The notes below the pieces were generated by a model. That model was not told the DNA's origin, made no database searches, and saw only the letters and a list, made by a program, of their open reading frames with translations. A stretch of DNA of 64,000 nucleotides from an uncultured Aeromonadaceae bacterium (GTDB lineage: Bacteria; Pseudomonadota; Gammaproteobacteria; Enterobacterales; Aeromonadaceae): the NCBI GenBank assembly GCA_945957385.1, contig CAMFKP010000013.1, positions 1 through 64,000 of the forward strand, given 5' to 3'. Position numbers and translations under genes: made by a program. Positions 50,859 to 61,687 of this stretch are shown here, piece by piece. Each line of letters begins with the position of its first letter. Within the stretch, counting starts at the first letter, position 1.

Positions 50859-52091
50859 ATGGTCTATTTACACTTTGTTCTCGGCCTGGCGCTGGTGTTT
50901 GGTCTGGCCCTGCTCGGTAATATCAAGTCATGGCGTAGCGTCAAGGTACGCTACGTGCTGCAACTGCTGGTGGTGGAACTGGCACTGGCCTGGTTCATGC
51001 TGAACTCCCAGGTCGGTCTGGCGATTGTTGGCGGTTTTGCCGATGGCTTTGGCAAGTTGCTGGAGTTTGCCGGCCAGGGCACCGACTTCGTGTTCGGTGG
51101 CCTGCTCAACGATGGCAAGTTCTCGTTCTTCCTCAAGGTGCTGATGCCGATCGTCTTTATTTCGGTGCTGATTGGCATACTGCAATATGTGCGTCTGTTG
51201 CCGTTGATCATCCGTGGTATCGGCAGTGTGCTGGCGCGCATTAACGGCATGGGTAAGCTGGAGTCGTTCAACGCGGTCAGCTCGATGATTGTCGGCCAGT
51301 CCGAGAATTTCATCGCCATCAAGAACATACTGCCGCACCTCAACGAGAAGCAGATGTACACGCTGGCCGCCACCGCGATGTCCACCGTGTCGATGTCGAT
51401 CGTCGGGGCCTACATGCAGATGATCGAGCCGCGTTACGTGGTGGCCGCGCTGGTGCTCAACATGTTCAGCACCTTTATCGTGCTCAATATCCTGAACCCC
51501 TATCAACCCGATGACAGCGTGACCCTGCCGAAGCCGGAATTGGATGCCAAGGACGCCGAGGCCCTGGCCGATGGCGACAAGCACCACACGCCGGCGCGTG
51601 AAAACTTCTTCGAAATGCTGGGTGAATACATCATGGCCGGGTTCAGTGTCGCGGTGATCGTCGGTGCCATGCTGATCGGCTTCATCAGCTTGATCGCGCT
51701 GATCAACTACCTGTTTACGGCGGTGTTTGGCATGAACTTCCAGACCGTGATGGGCTATCTGTTCTATCCGTTGGCCTGGGTGCTGGGCATTCCGTCCGCC
51801 GAGGCGATGCAGGCTGGCAGCATCATGGCCACCAAGCTGGTGACCAACGAGTTCGTGGCCATGATGGATCTGGGCAAGATCAGCGCCGGCCTGTCACCAC
51901 GCACGCTGGGCATGCTGTCGGTGTTCCTGGTCTCCTTTGCCAACTTCAGCTCCATCGGCATCATCGCCGGTGCCGTGAAAGCCTTGAATCCGGCCAAGGG
52001 CAACATGGTCTCCCGTTTCGGCCTGCGCCTGGTATACGGATCGACGCTGGTCAGCCTGCTGTCGGCGGTGATCGTCGGCGTCATGCTCTAG
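50859..52091 (+). CDS. nupC: NupC-family concentrative nucleoside transporter
   Basis: [59 protein letters not shown]. Confidence 0.93.
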   Translation: MVYLHFVLGLALVFGLALLGNIKSWRSVKVRYVLQLLVVELALAWFMLNSQVGLAIVGGFADGFGKLLEFAGQGTDFVFGGLLNDGKFSFFLKVLMPIVFISVLIGILQYVRLLPLIIRGIGSVLARINGMGKLESFNAVSSMIVGQSENFIAIKNILPHLNEKQMYTLAATAMSTVSMSIVGAYMQMIEPRYVVAALVLNMFSTFIVLNILNPYQPDDSVTLPKPELDAKDAEALADGDKHHTPARENFFEMLGEYIMAGFSVAVIVGAMLIGFISLIALINYLFTAVFGMNFQTVMGYLFYPLAWVLGIPSAEAMQAGSIMATKLVTNEFVAMMDLGKISAGLSPRTLGMLSVFLVSFANFSSIGIIAGAVKALNPAKGNMVSRFGLRLVYGSTLVSLLSAVIVGVML

Positions 52092-52124
52092 TTTCAAGCC
52101 GTAAATGCGTTGTTAGCTGCTGTT

Positions 52125-52147
52125 CGGGCCCCGCGGGGCCCGTTTTA
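52125..52147 (+). terminator. Terminator after nupC
   Basis: CGGGCCCCGCGGGGCCCG followed by ttttatt. Confidence 0.8.
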
Positions 52148-52237
52148 TTATCTCTCGCCACGCGGCAGCGACCGTCGGGCTGACAGCAGGCCGCGGCAGC
52201 GGTAGCCTGACGGAGTGAAATTTGCCAGGAGCACGCC

Positions 52238-53026
52238 GTGCTGACCGATACCCATGTCCATCTTGATTTGCCGGAGTATGCCGATGACCTGTCGGCGGTG
52301 CTGACCGCCAGTTGTGCCGCCGGTGTGGCGCGCTGGATTGTGCCGGCGGTGAACGCGTCCGCCTGGCCGCGCCTGGTGCAGCTGCACCAACAACACCGCA
52401 ACCTGTTCTACGCGCTGGGCTTGCACCCCTGGTTTTTGGCGGATGACGACGCCGCTGCGTTGCGTGCATTGGCCAGCTGGCTGGAACGGCAACCGCCGGG
52501 ACTGGTGGCGGTCGGTGAGTGCGGGCTCGACAGCAAGGTGGCGGTGCCGATGGCCCGGCAGTGGCAGGCCCTAGAGCAGCAGGTCGCCTTGGCCTGCCAA
52601 TACCACTTGCCGTTGATCCTGCATAGCCGGGGTAGCCATGAGCCCCTGCTCGGTATGCTGCGCCGGCGCCGACCTCCGGCCGGAGGGGTGCTGCATGGGT
52701 TCTCCGGTTCGCGACAGCAGGCGGAGCAGTTTATCGAGCTGGGGTTTGCATTGGGCATCGGTGGCGTGATCACCTATCCGCGGGCACAGAAAACCCGCCG
52801 TGCCGTGGCGGCACTGCCGGCGCAGTGGCTGTTGCTGGAGACCGATGGGCCGACGATGCCGCTGGCTGGCTATCAGGGACAGCGCAATACGCCGGCCCAG
52901 GTGGCGGCAGTGCTGGCCGAGTTGGCACAGTTGCGCCAGGACGATCCACCGCAGTTGGCCAAGCAGATCGCCGATAACGTGGTGCGGATATTTCCCCGGT
53001 TGCTGACCGGCCCCAGCGCCGAGTGA
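52238..53026 (+). CDS. TatD-family hydrolase
   Basis: MLTDTHVHLDLPEYADDL; ALGLHPWFL; AVGECGLDSK; LILHSRGSHEPLL; LLLETDGPTMPL. Confidence 0.93.
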   Translation: MLTDTHVHLDLPEYADDLSAVLTASCAAGVARWIVPAVNASAWPRLVQLHQQHRNLFYALGLHPWFLADDDAAALRALASWLERQPPGLVAVGECGLDSKVAVPMARQWQALEQQVALACQYHLPLILHSRGSHEPLLGMLRRRRPPAGGVLHGFSGSRQQAEQFIELGFALGIGGVITYPRAQKTRRAVAALPAQWLLLETDGPTMPLAGYQGQRNTPAQVAAVLAELAQLRQDDPPQLAKQIADNVVRIFPRLLTGPSAE

Positions 53027-53061
53027 GGGGCGTCGGGCTGGTCGTACAACGCAGGAGCGGG

Positions 53062-53340
53062 AAAAACGTTTTACCTCGCCAACAACGTCGGCCTGTTTGT
53101 GCGGCATTCAGTATCCGGCCTTATCGTGGCGCCGCAGGATCGTTATAATTAGCGCGGCAGCCGCCTGCTAGCGGCCCATGCATGGTGTTGTTGCGCAAAA
53201 GCGTTTGCCTTCTCAGCACCGCATCAGCACTGGATTTATGCTGTTCACCATCAGGATGCCACTGCCGTTTTACCAGGTGGCCTGCGCCACGGTTAGCACC
53301 GTGGCGTTGATGTTTTTACGGGGCTGAAAAGCGTTTGCGC
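53062..53340. promoter_or_regulatory. Three AAAA(G)CGTTT-type motifs upstream of XapX/deo genes
   Basis: AAAAACGTTTT (53062-53072), GCGCAAAAGCGTTTGCC (53193-53209), GAAAAGCGTTTGCGC (53326-53340). Confidence 0.55.
53286..53305 (+). repeat. Perfect 8-bp hairpin in XapX 5' region
   Basis: GCCACGGT-TAGC-ACCGTGGC then gttgatgttttt. Confidence 0.75.
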
Positions 53341-53365
53341 GCCCCCAATGAGCCCGAGGTGAGGA

Positions 53366-53530
53366 ATGAACGAAGTGTTGTTGTCGATGGCGGTGGGTGC
53401 CGCGGTCGGCGTGCTGTTTGCCGCGTTGAAGTTGCCGATCCCGGCTCCGCCGGTGTTATCGGGAGTGATGGGCATTGTCGGGGTGTACCTTGGTGCCCAG
53501 GCATGGGGATATCTGGCCCGACTATTCTGA
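53366..53530 (+). CDS. XapX-domain small membrane protein, 54 aa (absent from the ORF track)
   Basis: MNEVLLSMAVGAAVGVLFAALKLPIPAPPVLSGVMGIVGVYLGAQAWGYLARLF; RBS gagg. Confidence 0.85.
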   Translation: MNEVLLSMAVGAAVGVLFAALKLPIPAPPVLSGVMGIVGVYLGAQAWGYLARLF

Positions 53531-53725
53531 CGTGGGCCAGCGTTGTGATGAGAAGACCGGGATGACAGGAGGTCATCCCTGAGGCCCGCAGCCCTTGGTT
53601 GCGAGTGCTCGTTGCGGAAAAACTCTGCATCTTCTGCCCGCGGGCTTGCGGAACCCCCGGCGGCAGGTCACGAGGCGACCCGAAAGGGTCATAATTTGAC
53701 TCTCAATAGAGCTATGGAGCAACTG

Positions 53726-54499
53726 ATGAGCGATATCCAGCAAGCGGCCCAGCGTGCCTTGAACCTGATGGACCTGACGACCCTGAACGATGATGACACC
53801 GATGCGCGCGTGATTGCGCTGTGTCATCAGGCCAAGAGCCCGGCCGGCTTGACCGCCGCGATCTGCATCTATCCGCGCTTTATCCCGATTGCCCGCAAGA
53901 CGTTACGCGAAATCGGTGCCGAACAGGTGCGCATTGCCACCGTAACCAATTTTCCCCACGGCAATGACGACATCGAGATCGCGGTGGCCGAGACCCGAGC
54001 CGCGGTGGCTTATGGTGCCGACGAGGTCGATGTGGTGTTTCCGTACCGGGCATTGATGGCCGGCAACGAGGCGGTGGGCTCCGCGCTGGTGCGGCAGTGC
54101 AAGGCGGCGTGTGGTGACCAGGTGCTGCTCAAGGTGATCATCGAAACGGGCGAGCTGAAGAGCGAAGCCTTGATCCGCCGCGCCTCCGAGCTGGCGATTG
54201 CCGCCGGTGCCGACTTCATCAAGACCTCCACCGGCAAGGTGCCAGTGAATGCCACCCTGGATGCGGCGCGCATCATGCTGGAGGTGATCAAGGCCACCGA
54301 TAGCCGTGTCGGCTTCAAGCCGGCCGGTGGCGTGAAGAATGCCGAGCAGGCCGCCGAATATCTGGATCTGGCCGCCTCGATCCTGGGGGATGACTGGGTC
54401 ACTCCGCGCACGTTCCGCTTCGGCGCTTCTAGCCTGCTGGCCAGCCTGCTGGCGACGCTGGGCCATGGTCCGGCACCGGTCGCGGGCAGTGGTTACTAA
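53726..54499 (+). CDS. deoC: Deoxyribose-phosphate aldolase (alternative start 53714)
   Basis: [57 protein letters not shown]. Confidence 0.95.
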   Translation: MSDIQQAAQRALNLMDLTTLNDDDTDARVIALCHQAKSPAGLTAAICIYPRFIPIARKTLREIGAEQVRIATVTNFPHGNDDIEIAVAETRAAVAYGADEVDVVFPYRALMAGNEAVGSALVRQCKAACGDQVLLKVIIETGELKSEALIRRASELAIAAGADFIKTSTGKVPVNATLDAARIMLEVIKATDSRVGFKPAGGVKNAEQAAEYLDLAASILGDDWVTPRTFRFGASSLLASLLATLGHGPAPVAGSGY

Positions 54500-54520
54500 G
54501 CCGCTGGCAGGAGGCGCGAT

Positions 54521-55861
54521 ATGTTTCTGGCGCAAGAGATTATTCGCAAGAAGCGCGATGGCCTGATCCTCACGGACGCCGAGATCCAGGGCTTTGTCCG
54601 TGGTATCGCCGATAACAGCATCAGCGAGGGACAGATCGCCGCGCTGGCGATGGCGATCTATTTCAATGACATGACGATGGCAGAGCGCATTGCGCTGACC
54701 TGTGCGATGCGCGACTCCGGTTGTGTGCTCGACTGGACGCCGCTGGGTCTCAATGGCCCGATCGTCGACAAACACTCTACCGGTGGCGTCGGGGATGTCA
54801 CATCCCTGATGCTGGGCCCCATGGTTGCCGCCTGTGGTGGCGTGGTGCCGATGATCTCCGGGCGTGGGCTGGGGCATACCGGTGGTACGCTGGACAAGCT
54901 GGATGCCATCCCCGGCTACCGCACCGCTCCGGAGCTGGAGCTGTTTCATCGTACCGTGCAGTCGGTCGGGGTGGCCATCATAGGCCAGACCGGTGAGCTG
55001 GCTCCGGCCGACAAGCGCTTCTACGCCACGCGCGATGTGACCGCCACCGTCGAGTCGATTCCGTTGATCACCGCGTCCATTTTGTCGAAGAAGCTGGCAG
55101 CCGGCCTGCAGGCGCTGGTGATGGATGTCAAAGTTGGCAGTGGTGCCTTTATGCCGACGGCCGAGCGCTCGGCCGAGCTGGCACGCAGCATCGTTGCCGT
55201 CGCCAACGGCGCCGGTTGCCGCACCGCCGCCCTGTTGACTGACATGAACCAGCCGCTGGCCTCGAGCGCCGGTAATGGCCTGGAGGTGCGTGAAGCGGTG
55301 CGCTACCTGACGGGCACCGAGCGCAACCCAAGGCTGCACGAGGTGACGATGGCGCTCAGCAGCGATCTGCTGGTGGCCGCCGGCTTGGCGCAGCATGACG
55401 TTGAGGCGCGTCAGCGCTTGCAAGCCGCGCTCGACAGCGGGGCGGCAGCCGATCGCTTCGCGCGCATGGTGCTGGCGTTGGGTGGCCCGGCCGACTTTGT
55501 CGAACGCCACGATGTCTACCTGCCGCAGGCCCCGCTGGTGCGCCCGATCTTGAGTGAGCGCAGTGGTTATGTCGCGGCGATGGATACCCGGGCCATTGGC
55601 ATGGCCATCGTGGCGATGGGGGGCGGGCGCCAGCGCGCCGGTGATGCCATCGATTACCGCGTCGGTTTCAGCCAGTTCTGCCGGATCGGACAACAAATCG
55701 AGGCCGGACAGCCGCTGGCCTGGGTACACGCCCGCAGCGAGTCGGACTATCTGGCCGCCGTTGTGGCGTTGCAGCAGGCCATCCGCCTGGATGAGACGGC
55801 GCCCGAACCGCAACCCGAGGTGTACCGCCGTATCGGTGCGGCCGATATTGGCCAGAATTAA
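54521..55861 (+). CDS. deoA: Thymidine phosphorylase
   Basis: [59 protein letters not shown]. Confidence 0.96.
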   Translation: MFLAQEIIRKKRDGLILTDAEIQGFVRGIADNSISEGQIAALAMAIYFNDMTMAERIALTCAMRDSGCVLDWTPLGLNGPIVDKHSTGGVGDVTSLMLGPMVAACGGVVPMISGRGLGHTGGTLDKLDAIPGYRTAPELELFHRTVQSVGVAIIGQTGELAPADKRFYATRDVTATVESIPLITASILSKKLAAGLQALVMDVKVGSGAFMPTAERSAELARSIVAVANGAGCRTAALLTDMNQPLASSAGNGLEVREAVRYLTGTERNPRLHEVTMALSSDLLVAAGLAQHDVEARQRLQAALDSGAAADRFARMVLALGGPADFVERHDVYLPQAPLVRPILSERSGYVAAMDTRAIGMAIVAMGGGRQRAGDAIDYRVGFSQFCRIGQQIEAGQPLAWVHARSESDYLAAVVALQQAIRLDETAPEPQPEVYRRIGAADIGQN

Positions 55862-55908
55862 TGGTGGGCGACGGTGGTCGCCTACCTGCATGCCGTAAGG
55901 AGCGTGTG

Positions 55909-57135
55909 ATGAAACGAACCTTTATTCTGATGATGGATTCCCTCGGTATCGGCGCCGCGCCGGATGCTGACCGTTTCGGCGATAGTGGCGCCAATACCTT
56001 GGGGCACATTGCCGCCGAGTGTGCCGCTGGCCGTGCCGATAACGGACGTCATGGCGCACTGTCCATCCCGAACTTGACTCGGTTCGGTCTGGCGCATGCC
56101 TGTGCCGAGGCCTGCGGCAGCTTCCCTGCCGGCCTGGATGCCAGCGTGGTGCCGCAAGCGGCCTATGCCCATGCCCGCGAGCTCTCCTCCGGCAAGGATA
56201 CGCCGTCTGGTCACTGGGAGATGGCGGGGTCTCCCGTGCTGTTTGACTGGGGCTATTTCAGCGAGCGCGAAAACAGCTTTCCGCAGGCACTGCTTGATAC
56301 GTTGGTCGCCAAGGCGCAGTTGCCCGGTTATCTCGGTAATTGCCACTCGTCGGGCACCGTGATTCTCGACGAGCTGGGCGAGGAGCATATGCGTACCGGC
56401 AAGCCGATTTTTTATACCTCGGCCGACTCGGTATTCCAGATCGCCTGCCATGAAGAGACGTTCGGCCTCGAACGGTTGTATGCGTTGTGTGAACTGGCGC
56501 GAGCCGAGCTTAACGCCGGTGGTTACAACATCGGGCGGGTGATTGCCCGGCCGTTTGTCGGCAGCCGTCCGGGCGAGTTTGCCCGCACCGGTAACCGTCA
56601 CGATTATGCGGTCGAACCGCCGATGCCGACGCTGCTGGATCGCATGAAGGCGGCGGGTGGAGAGGTGATCGCCATCGGCAAGATCTCCGATATCTATGCC
56701 GGTTGCGGTGTGACGCAGAAGGTCAAGGCCACAGGCCTCGATGCGCTGTGGCAGGCGACGATGGCGCAATTAACTGCCGCGCCGGACCAGAGCATCGTGT
56801 TTACCAATTTTGTCGATTTTGACTCCAGCTATGGCCACAGACGTGATGTTGCAGGTTATGCCGCGGCGCTGGAGTTTTTCGACCAGCGTTTGCCGGCGTT
56901 TTTGGCCGGGTTGCAACCGGGAGACCTGGTGGTGGTGACGGCAGATCACGGTTGTGATCCGACCTGGCCGGGCACGGACCACACCCGTGAGCATGTGCCG
57001 GCGCTGTTTTTTGGTGCCATGGTCCAAGCCGGCTCGCTTGGGGCATTCGACACCTTTGCCGATATCGGCCAGAGCATAGCGGCCTATCACGGCTTGCCGG
57101 CGCTCGAGTATGGCCGTGCGATCTGGGATCGCTAA
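55909..57135 (+). CDS. deoB: Phosphopentomutase
   Basis: [73 protein letters not shown]. Confidence 0.96.
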   Translation: MKRTFILMMDSLGIGAAPDADRFGDSGANTLGHIAAECAAGRADNGRHGALSIPNLTRFGLAHACAEACGSFPAGLDASVVPQAAYAHARELSSGKDTPSGHWEMAGSPVLFDWGYFSERENSFPQALLDTLVAKAQLPGYLGNCHSSGTVILDELGEEHMRTGKPIFYTSADSVFQIACHEETFGLERLYALCELARAELNAGGYNIGRVIARPFVGSRPGEFARTGNRHDYAVEPPMPTLLDRMKAAGGEVIAIGKISDIYAGCGVTQKVKATGLDALWQATMAQLTAAPDQSIVFTNFVDFDSSYGHRRDVAGYAAALEFFDQRLPAFLAGLQPGDLVVVTADHGCDPTWPGTDHTREHVPALFFGAMVQAGSLGAFDTFADIGQSIAAYHGLPALEYGRAIWDR

Positions 57136-57217
57136 GACGACGATAAAAATCTGGCCGCGCACTGCCAGCGCGGCCATCATAAGACCAGTGCTACAGGAAC
57201 CAATAAGGAAACACAAA

Positions 57218-57940
57218 ATGGCCACACCCCATATCAATGCCAAAGACGGTGCCTTTGCTGATGTTGTTTTGATGCCGGGCGATCCGCTGCGTGCCAAATA
57301 CATCGCCGAGACCTTCCTCGAGGGCGCCGAGTTGGTGACCGACGTGCGCAACATGTACGGCTACACCGGTACCTACAAGGGGCGCCGAGTCTCCGTGATG
57401 GGCCATGGCATGGGTATCCCGTCCTGCTCCATCTATGCCAAGGAGCTGGTGACCGAGTACGGCGTCAAGACGCTGATCCGTGTCGGCTCCTGCGGCGCGG
57501 TGCGAGATGATGTCAAGCTGCGCGATGTGGTGATCGGCATGGGGGCATGCACCGATTCCAAGGTCAATCGCATGCGTTTCCGCGATCATGATTTTGCGGC
57601 GATTGCCGATTTTGAACTGGTGCGTCATGCGGTGGATGCTGCCAAGGCCAAGGGCATTGCAGTCAAGGTGGGTAACCTGTTCTCTGCCGATCTGTTTTAT
57701 AACCCGGATGCCACCATGTTCGATGTGATGGACAAGTACGGGATCCTGGGGGTCGAGATGGAAGCGGCCGGTATCTATGGCGTGGCGGCCGAGTTCGGTG
57801 CGCGCGCCCTGACCATCTGTACCGTATCCGATCACATCAAGCGCCACGAGCAGACGACCTCCGAAGAGCGTCAGCTGACATTCAACGAGATGATTGTCAT
57901 CGCGCTTGAGTCGGTATTGCTGGGCGATCAGGCGGCCTGA
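57218..57940 (+). CDS. deoD: Purine-nucleoside phosphorylase
   Basis: [52 protein letters not shown]. Confidence 0.96.
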   Translation: MATPHINAKDGAFADVVLMPGDPLRAKYIAETFLEGAELVTDVRNMYGYTGTYKGRRVSVMGHGMGIPSCSIYAKELVTEYGVKTLIRVGSCGAVRDDVKLRDVVIGMGACTDSKVNRMRFRDHDFAAIADFELVRHAVDAAKAKGIAVKVGNLFSADLFYNPDATMFDVMDKYGILGVEMEAAGIYGVAAEFGARALTICTVSDHIKRHEQTTSEERQLTFNEMIVIALESVLLGDQAA

Positions 57941-57959
57941 GCCGTTCCTATCTAGGCGC

Positions 57960-57994
57960 AACAGGGCAGCCATGAGCTGCCCTGTTGCTTTATT
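57960..57994 (+). terminator. Terminator of deo operon
   Basis: AACAGGGCAGC-catga-GCTGCCCTGTT then gctttatt. Confidence 0.75.
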
Positions 57995-58131
57995 CCTGCC
58001 TCTGACCAGCGCCAAATTAACGGTGTCTCCGTGGCAAACGCGTCTCAGACTTGCCTGCGGCGCGGCCTGCCGTTACCCTGAGCCGGCTTTTTTCTATCCG
58101 ATTTGCGTACAACAGGGAGTCGTAACGCCAG

Positions 58132-59136
58132 ATGCCGTTCTCATCATTGCCCGAACACCTTGCCGACTGGGGTCATTGTCTGACCGCGGCCCCCGTCTAC
58201 CTGCCTGCGGGCGACGCCCTGCAGCCGGCGACTTCGTTACCGTTTGCTGCCGGCTATCTGGTGCTGATGGGCGAGAGCCTGTCTCGTGACCAGCTGCTAG
58301 CGACGGTTAAGCAGCTTGCCGAGCGAGGTGTGCAGTGGGCATTGCTGACGCCGTTTACCCTCGCCGAGACCGAGGTAGTCGTGCTGGCGCTCTCTGCCTA
58401 TGACAGTGAACTGGTTGCCTGGTGCAAACAGCAAACCTGGCCACTGGATGCGGTTCATATCGAGCGCTTGCCCACGCTGTCGCAGCCAGGGTTGATCTTG
58501 ATGGACATGGATTCGACGGCCATCCAGATTGAATGCATCGATGAGATCGCCCGTCTGGCCGGGGTCGGTGAGCAGGTCTCTGCGGTGACGGCGGCTGCGA
58601 TGCAGGGCAAACTCGAATTTGCCGACAGTCTGCGCAACCGTGTCGCATTGCTCAAAGGCGCGCCGGTATCGATCCTTGACACGGTGGCGGCCAATATGCC
58701 ACTGATGCCGGGTTTAACCTTGCTGGTGGACGGCGCCAAGGCGGCAGGTTGGAAGGTCGCGATCGCCTCCGGGGGCTTTACCCGTTTTGCCGGCAAGTTG
58801 CAGCAGGAGCTGGGGTTGGACCATATCGAGGCCAATGAGATGGGCGTCGAGGGTGAAACGCTCTCTGGTCTGGTGCACGGCCGGATTGTTGATTCGCAGG
58901 TCAAGGCGCAGACGCTGCAAAAACTGCAGGCCGATTATGGTGTCGCGGCCACCCAGACCGTCGCCATTGGCGATGGTGCCAATGATCTACCCATGCTGAA
59001 ACTCGCGGCCCTGGGCGTGGCGATCCATGCCAAGCCGATTGTACGCGAACAGGCTCAAGTCGCGATCCGGCAAGGTGACCTGGAGACAGTACTCTGCCTG
59101 TTACAGGCTGGAACCCGTATCGACGGACTCTTATAA
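58132..59136 (+). CDS. serB: Phosphoserine phosphatase
   Basis: LILMDMDSTAIQIECIDEIARLAGVGEQVSAVTAAAMQGKLEFADSLRNRVALLKG. Confidence 0.95.
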   Translation: MPFSSLPEHLADWGHCLTAAPVYLPAGDALQPATSLPFAAGYLVLMGESLSRDQLLATVKQLAERGVQWALLTPFTLAETEVVVLALSAYDSELVAWCKQQTWPLDAVHIERLPTLSQPGLILMDMDSTAIQIECIDEIARLAGVGEQVSAVTAAAMQGKLEFADSLRNRVALLKGAPVSILDTVAANMPLMPGLTLLVDGAKAAGWKVAIASGGFTRFAGKLQQELGLDHIEANEMGVEGETLSGLVHGRIVDSQVKAQTLQKLQADYGVAATQTVAIGDGANDLPMLKLAALGVAIHAKPIVREQAQVAIRQGDLETVLCLLQAGTRIDGLL

Positions 59137-59151
59137 GTCTAACCTGTCTAC

Positions 59152-59182
59152 AAAAAGGGAGCCTTGGGCTCCCTTTTTTGTT
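59152..59182. terminator. Terminator between serB and PilZ gene
   Basis: AAAAAGGGAGCC-ttg-GGCTCCCTTTTTT. Confidence 0.85.
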
Positions 59183-59199
59183 TTGTTATCGGCAATGCA

Positions 59200-61614
59200 T
59201 CAGGCGCGAGGCGCGGAGGGCAACTCGCCACCGCTCGGGGTCAGGCCAACACGGAACAGTGTTGCGGCTGTGGTATCCAGCAAGTCGCAGACCCCCACCA
59301 CGCTCCAGAGGGTTTCTTCCAGTTGCTTGGCTTTGTGAATGGCATACTTGGCGACATAGTCCAATTCAGCGGCAATGAAGTCAGTATCTGGGCGGCCGGT
59401 CCGCGACAAAAACAGGCGGACAGAATAAAAACCGCCTTTATGTAACGCGCGCTGAATGAAGCGCCGTTTATCTTCCAGGTTGAAGAAACTCTCCTCGAGT
59501 CGACTCTCGTAGATAAGATTGCCGTTTTGATCGGTTAGCCGGGCGATAAAGAGTTCGCGCTGCAGCGGGGCGTCACTACGGTTAAGCTCGCGTAGCGGTA
59601 GCAGTAACAGTTTTTTTAACAACTCGCCCTGAAACAGCGGCATGACATTGAATGGTTTTTCCAACGTTGATTCGGTGAGCAAGCGCAGCAGTGCCCGTGG
59701 TTTGTCGATGCTGCCGATGGCCCCGAGGCGACTGGGCTTGTTCTTGCTCAAATAGAGCGGGTGGTTGAACAGGTGATAAGTAAACAGATTACGCAGTGCA
59801 CGCGAAAGCCCGCTGGTACGCCGCATCTCGTGGGTTGCTCGCAGCTTGTCTGGATTACTGTCGATCAGACGCTGGAAGAAACGGCGCCCGACGTGCAGTT
59901 CGGGTTCGCCATCGATACACAGATGCAATACCGTGTGGGCCTGATTCGTGTTGATGACCCGATAGGGCAACCCCTGTAACTTGACGTCCCGTGTCAGGGC
60001 TTGCAGCTGTGGTAAGTTCAGCAACAGCAAATCGCCTTTTTGACACGCGAGCGGTTTTTCCAGTTCCAGTTGCAAACCATGGGTTGATATGTCACGTGTC
60101 CAACCCAGCGCAACTGTGCTTGGTGTATGGATGGACACCGTCGTTTTGTGGCTATAGCGTCGCTCCTTGCGTAATTGCGCATAGTGCAACATCTCCAGTT
60201 CACACTCCGGCACATCGGTTTGATGCGCATAAATCTGCAGCTGATTGGCCTCATATCGAGTCAGTGCGTCAGACAGATAATCACGCCGTTGCAGATCGTC
60301 ATCCACGGCGATGAGTTGTCCGACATAGCCGATCTCAGCGAGCTGTTGCTTTAGTTGTTCCAGATAGCCGGGCGGCAGATTTTCCTGGGTGATCAGGTTG
60401 GCTATGGCACCACTGCCCAGTTGCACGGGTTCCAATTCAAACTTGAAGACGCGCCAACTGGGGCGGCGGGCCCCGACGGTGAAGAACAACTTGCGCAAGC
60501 CGCTGGCATTCAGCTCTTCGCTGGTGGCGGAAAAAAAGTAGATATGGCTGCGTACCGTATGGGTGAAGGTGTAGAGCCAGCAACACTTGTAATCCCCGGG
60601 TTGGGCGAGCAGCTGCTCCATGCGGGCCGGAGAAAACAGACCCGAGAGTTTGTCGTGATTGCGTTCGTCACGCCAATATTCCAAAACGGGCTGGTTGTTC
60701 TCGCTTTTAAGCGCAAAACGTAACGCTGGAGCTGCTCCCTGACTGAAAAACAGCGGTAATCCTGTCATCCGCGGCAGGTAGTATTGCTCGTATCCCTTGG
60801 CCTCAATGGCGCTGAGTAAGTGTTCAATGCCAACACGATAGTGCAGTTTGTTGTTATCTATGAAGGACGCCAAATAGCCGTCCAGTTCGCTGTCTGGCTC
60901 GGCCCGCAACAATTTCAACCAGAAGCGCCCATCACGCGCTTCTTCACCCAAAATCTGATAGAGCACGGGACGATTGATTACAGCGGCGGGGGTGTCTTTT
61001 TGCAGCCCAGTAAAGATCACCTGACACAGGTCACCCACCTCGAACGGCACGGCCTCGGCGAGTAACAGACGCACGCCGCCGCAGGAGATATCAGAGGTTT
61101 TAGCGCCGTAGACGGTCTGCTCATTCATGATCAGCTGCACTGGGGAGCTGTAATGCATGCGCTCTTCGCGGCGGTAGTAATAGCTGGCAAAGGGGATCGC
61201 ATCGACCTCGAAACGAAAGCGATCATGGCCCGGATCTTGAGCAAGGCTACTCTCTTGCTGCAGACGTTGCTTCTGGCTTTCTAGAACTGTTTCATAGACG
61301 CCCAGCGTGTAGTTGCCCTGATAAATTTTTAGGGCGTTTTCAAAAACTTCGATGTCTTCAGGGGGCATGAAATGCTGTATGCCCTTGTAAACATAGGGCA
61401 TGGCATTGCGCCGGGCGCGCAGGTCTATGCTGCGAATACAGGGAGAAGCCTTGCGCTTAAGCTCCATTTTCAACAGAAAACGGGTATTGTTGCTCTCGTC
61501 GTGCGTCATCCGGTTGAAAATTTCATCAAAATCCGGATCCGGCAACAAGGGTAGCAGCTGTTCAAGCAGCGGATGTGGCTTCTGTGTCTCCATAGCCTGA
61601 AATGTCCGTTCCAT
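59200..61614 (-). CDS. Large protein with two PilZ-type c-di-GMP-binding domains
   Basis: YRREERMHYSSPVQLIMNEQ...TSDISCGGVRL and LRKERRYSHKTTVSIHTPS...TRDISTHGLQLEL. Confidence 0.85.
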   Translation of the reverse strand: MERTFQAMETQKPHPLLEQLLPLLPDPDFDEIFNRMTHDESNNTRFLLKMELKRKASPCIRSIDLRARRNAMPYVYKGIQHFMPPEDIEVFENALKIYQGNYTLGVYETVLESQKQRLQQESSLAQDPGHDRFRFEVDAIPFASYYYRREERMHYSSPVQLIMNEQTVYGAKTSDISCGGVRLLLAEAVPFEVGDLCQVIFTGLQKDTPAAVINRPVLYQILGEEARDGRFWLKLLRAEPDSELDGYLASFIDNNKLHYRVGIEHLLSAIEAKGYEQYYLPRMTGLPLFFSQGAAPALRFALKSENNQPVLEYWRDERNHDKLSGLFSPARMEQLLAQPGDYKCCWLYTFTHTVRSHIYFFSATSEELNASGLRKLFFTVGARRPSWRVFKFELEPVQLGSGAIANLITQENLPPGYLEQLKQQLAEIGYVGQLIAVDDDLQRRDYLSDALTRYEANQLQIYAHQTDVPECELEMLHYAQLRKERRYSHKTTVSIHTPSTVALGWTRDISTHGLQLELEKPLACQKGDLLLLNLPQLQALTRDVKLQGLPYRVINTNQAHTVLHLCIDGEPELHVGRRFFQRLIDSNPDKLRATHEMRRTSGLSRALRNLFTYHLFNHPLYLSKNKPSRLGAIGSIDKPRALLRLLTESTLEKPFNVMPLFQGELLKKLLLLPLRELNRSDAPLQRELFIARLTDQNGNLIYESRLEESFFNLEDKRRFIQRALHKGGFYSVRLFLSRTGRPDTDFIAAELDYVAKYAIHKAKQLEETLWSVVGVCDLLDTTAATLFRVGLTPSGGELPSAPRA

Positions 61615-61687
61615 CGTTTACTCAGGGTGTGGCTGAATCTAGTTTACTATATCGGCCATGTCTTTGTTTTCTTGAAGAGTTTGTGTG

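Noticed and set aside
53903-55891. 662-aa ORF antisense to deoC/deoA
   Set aside because: Long GC-driven shadow ORF rich in His/Arg/Gln and low-complexity sequence; sense genes are certain.
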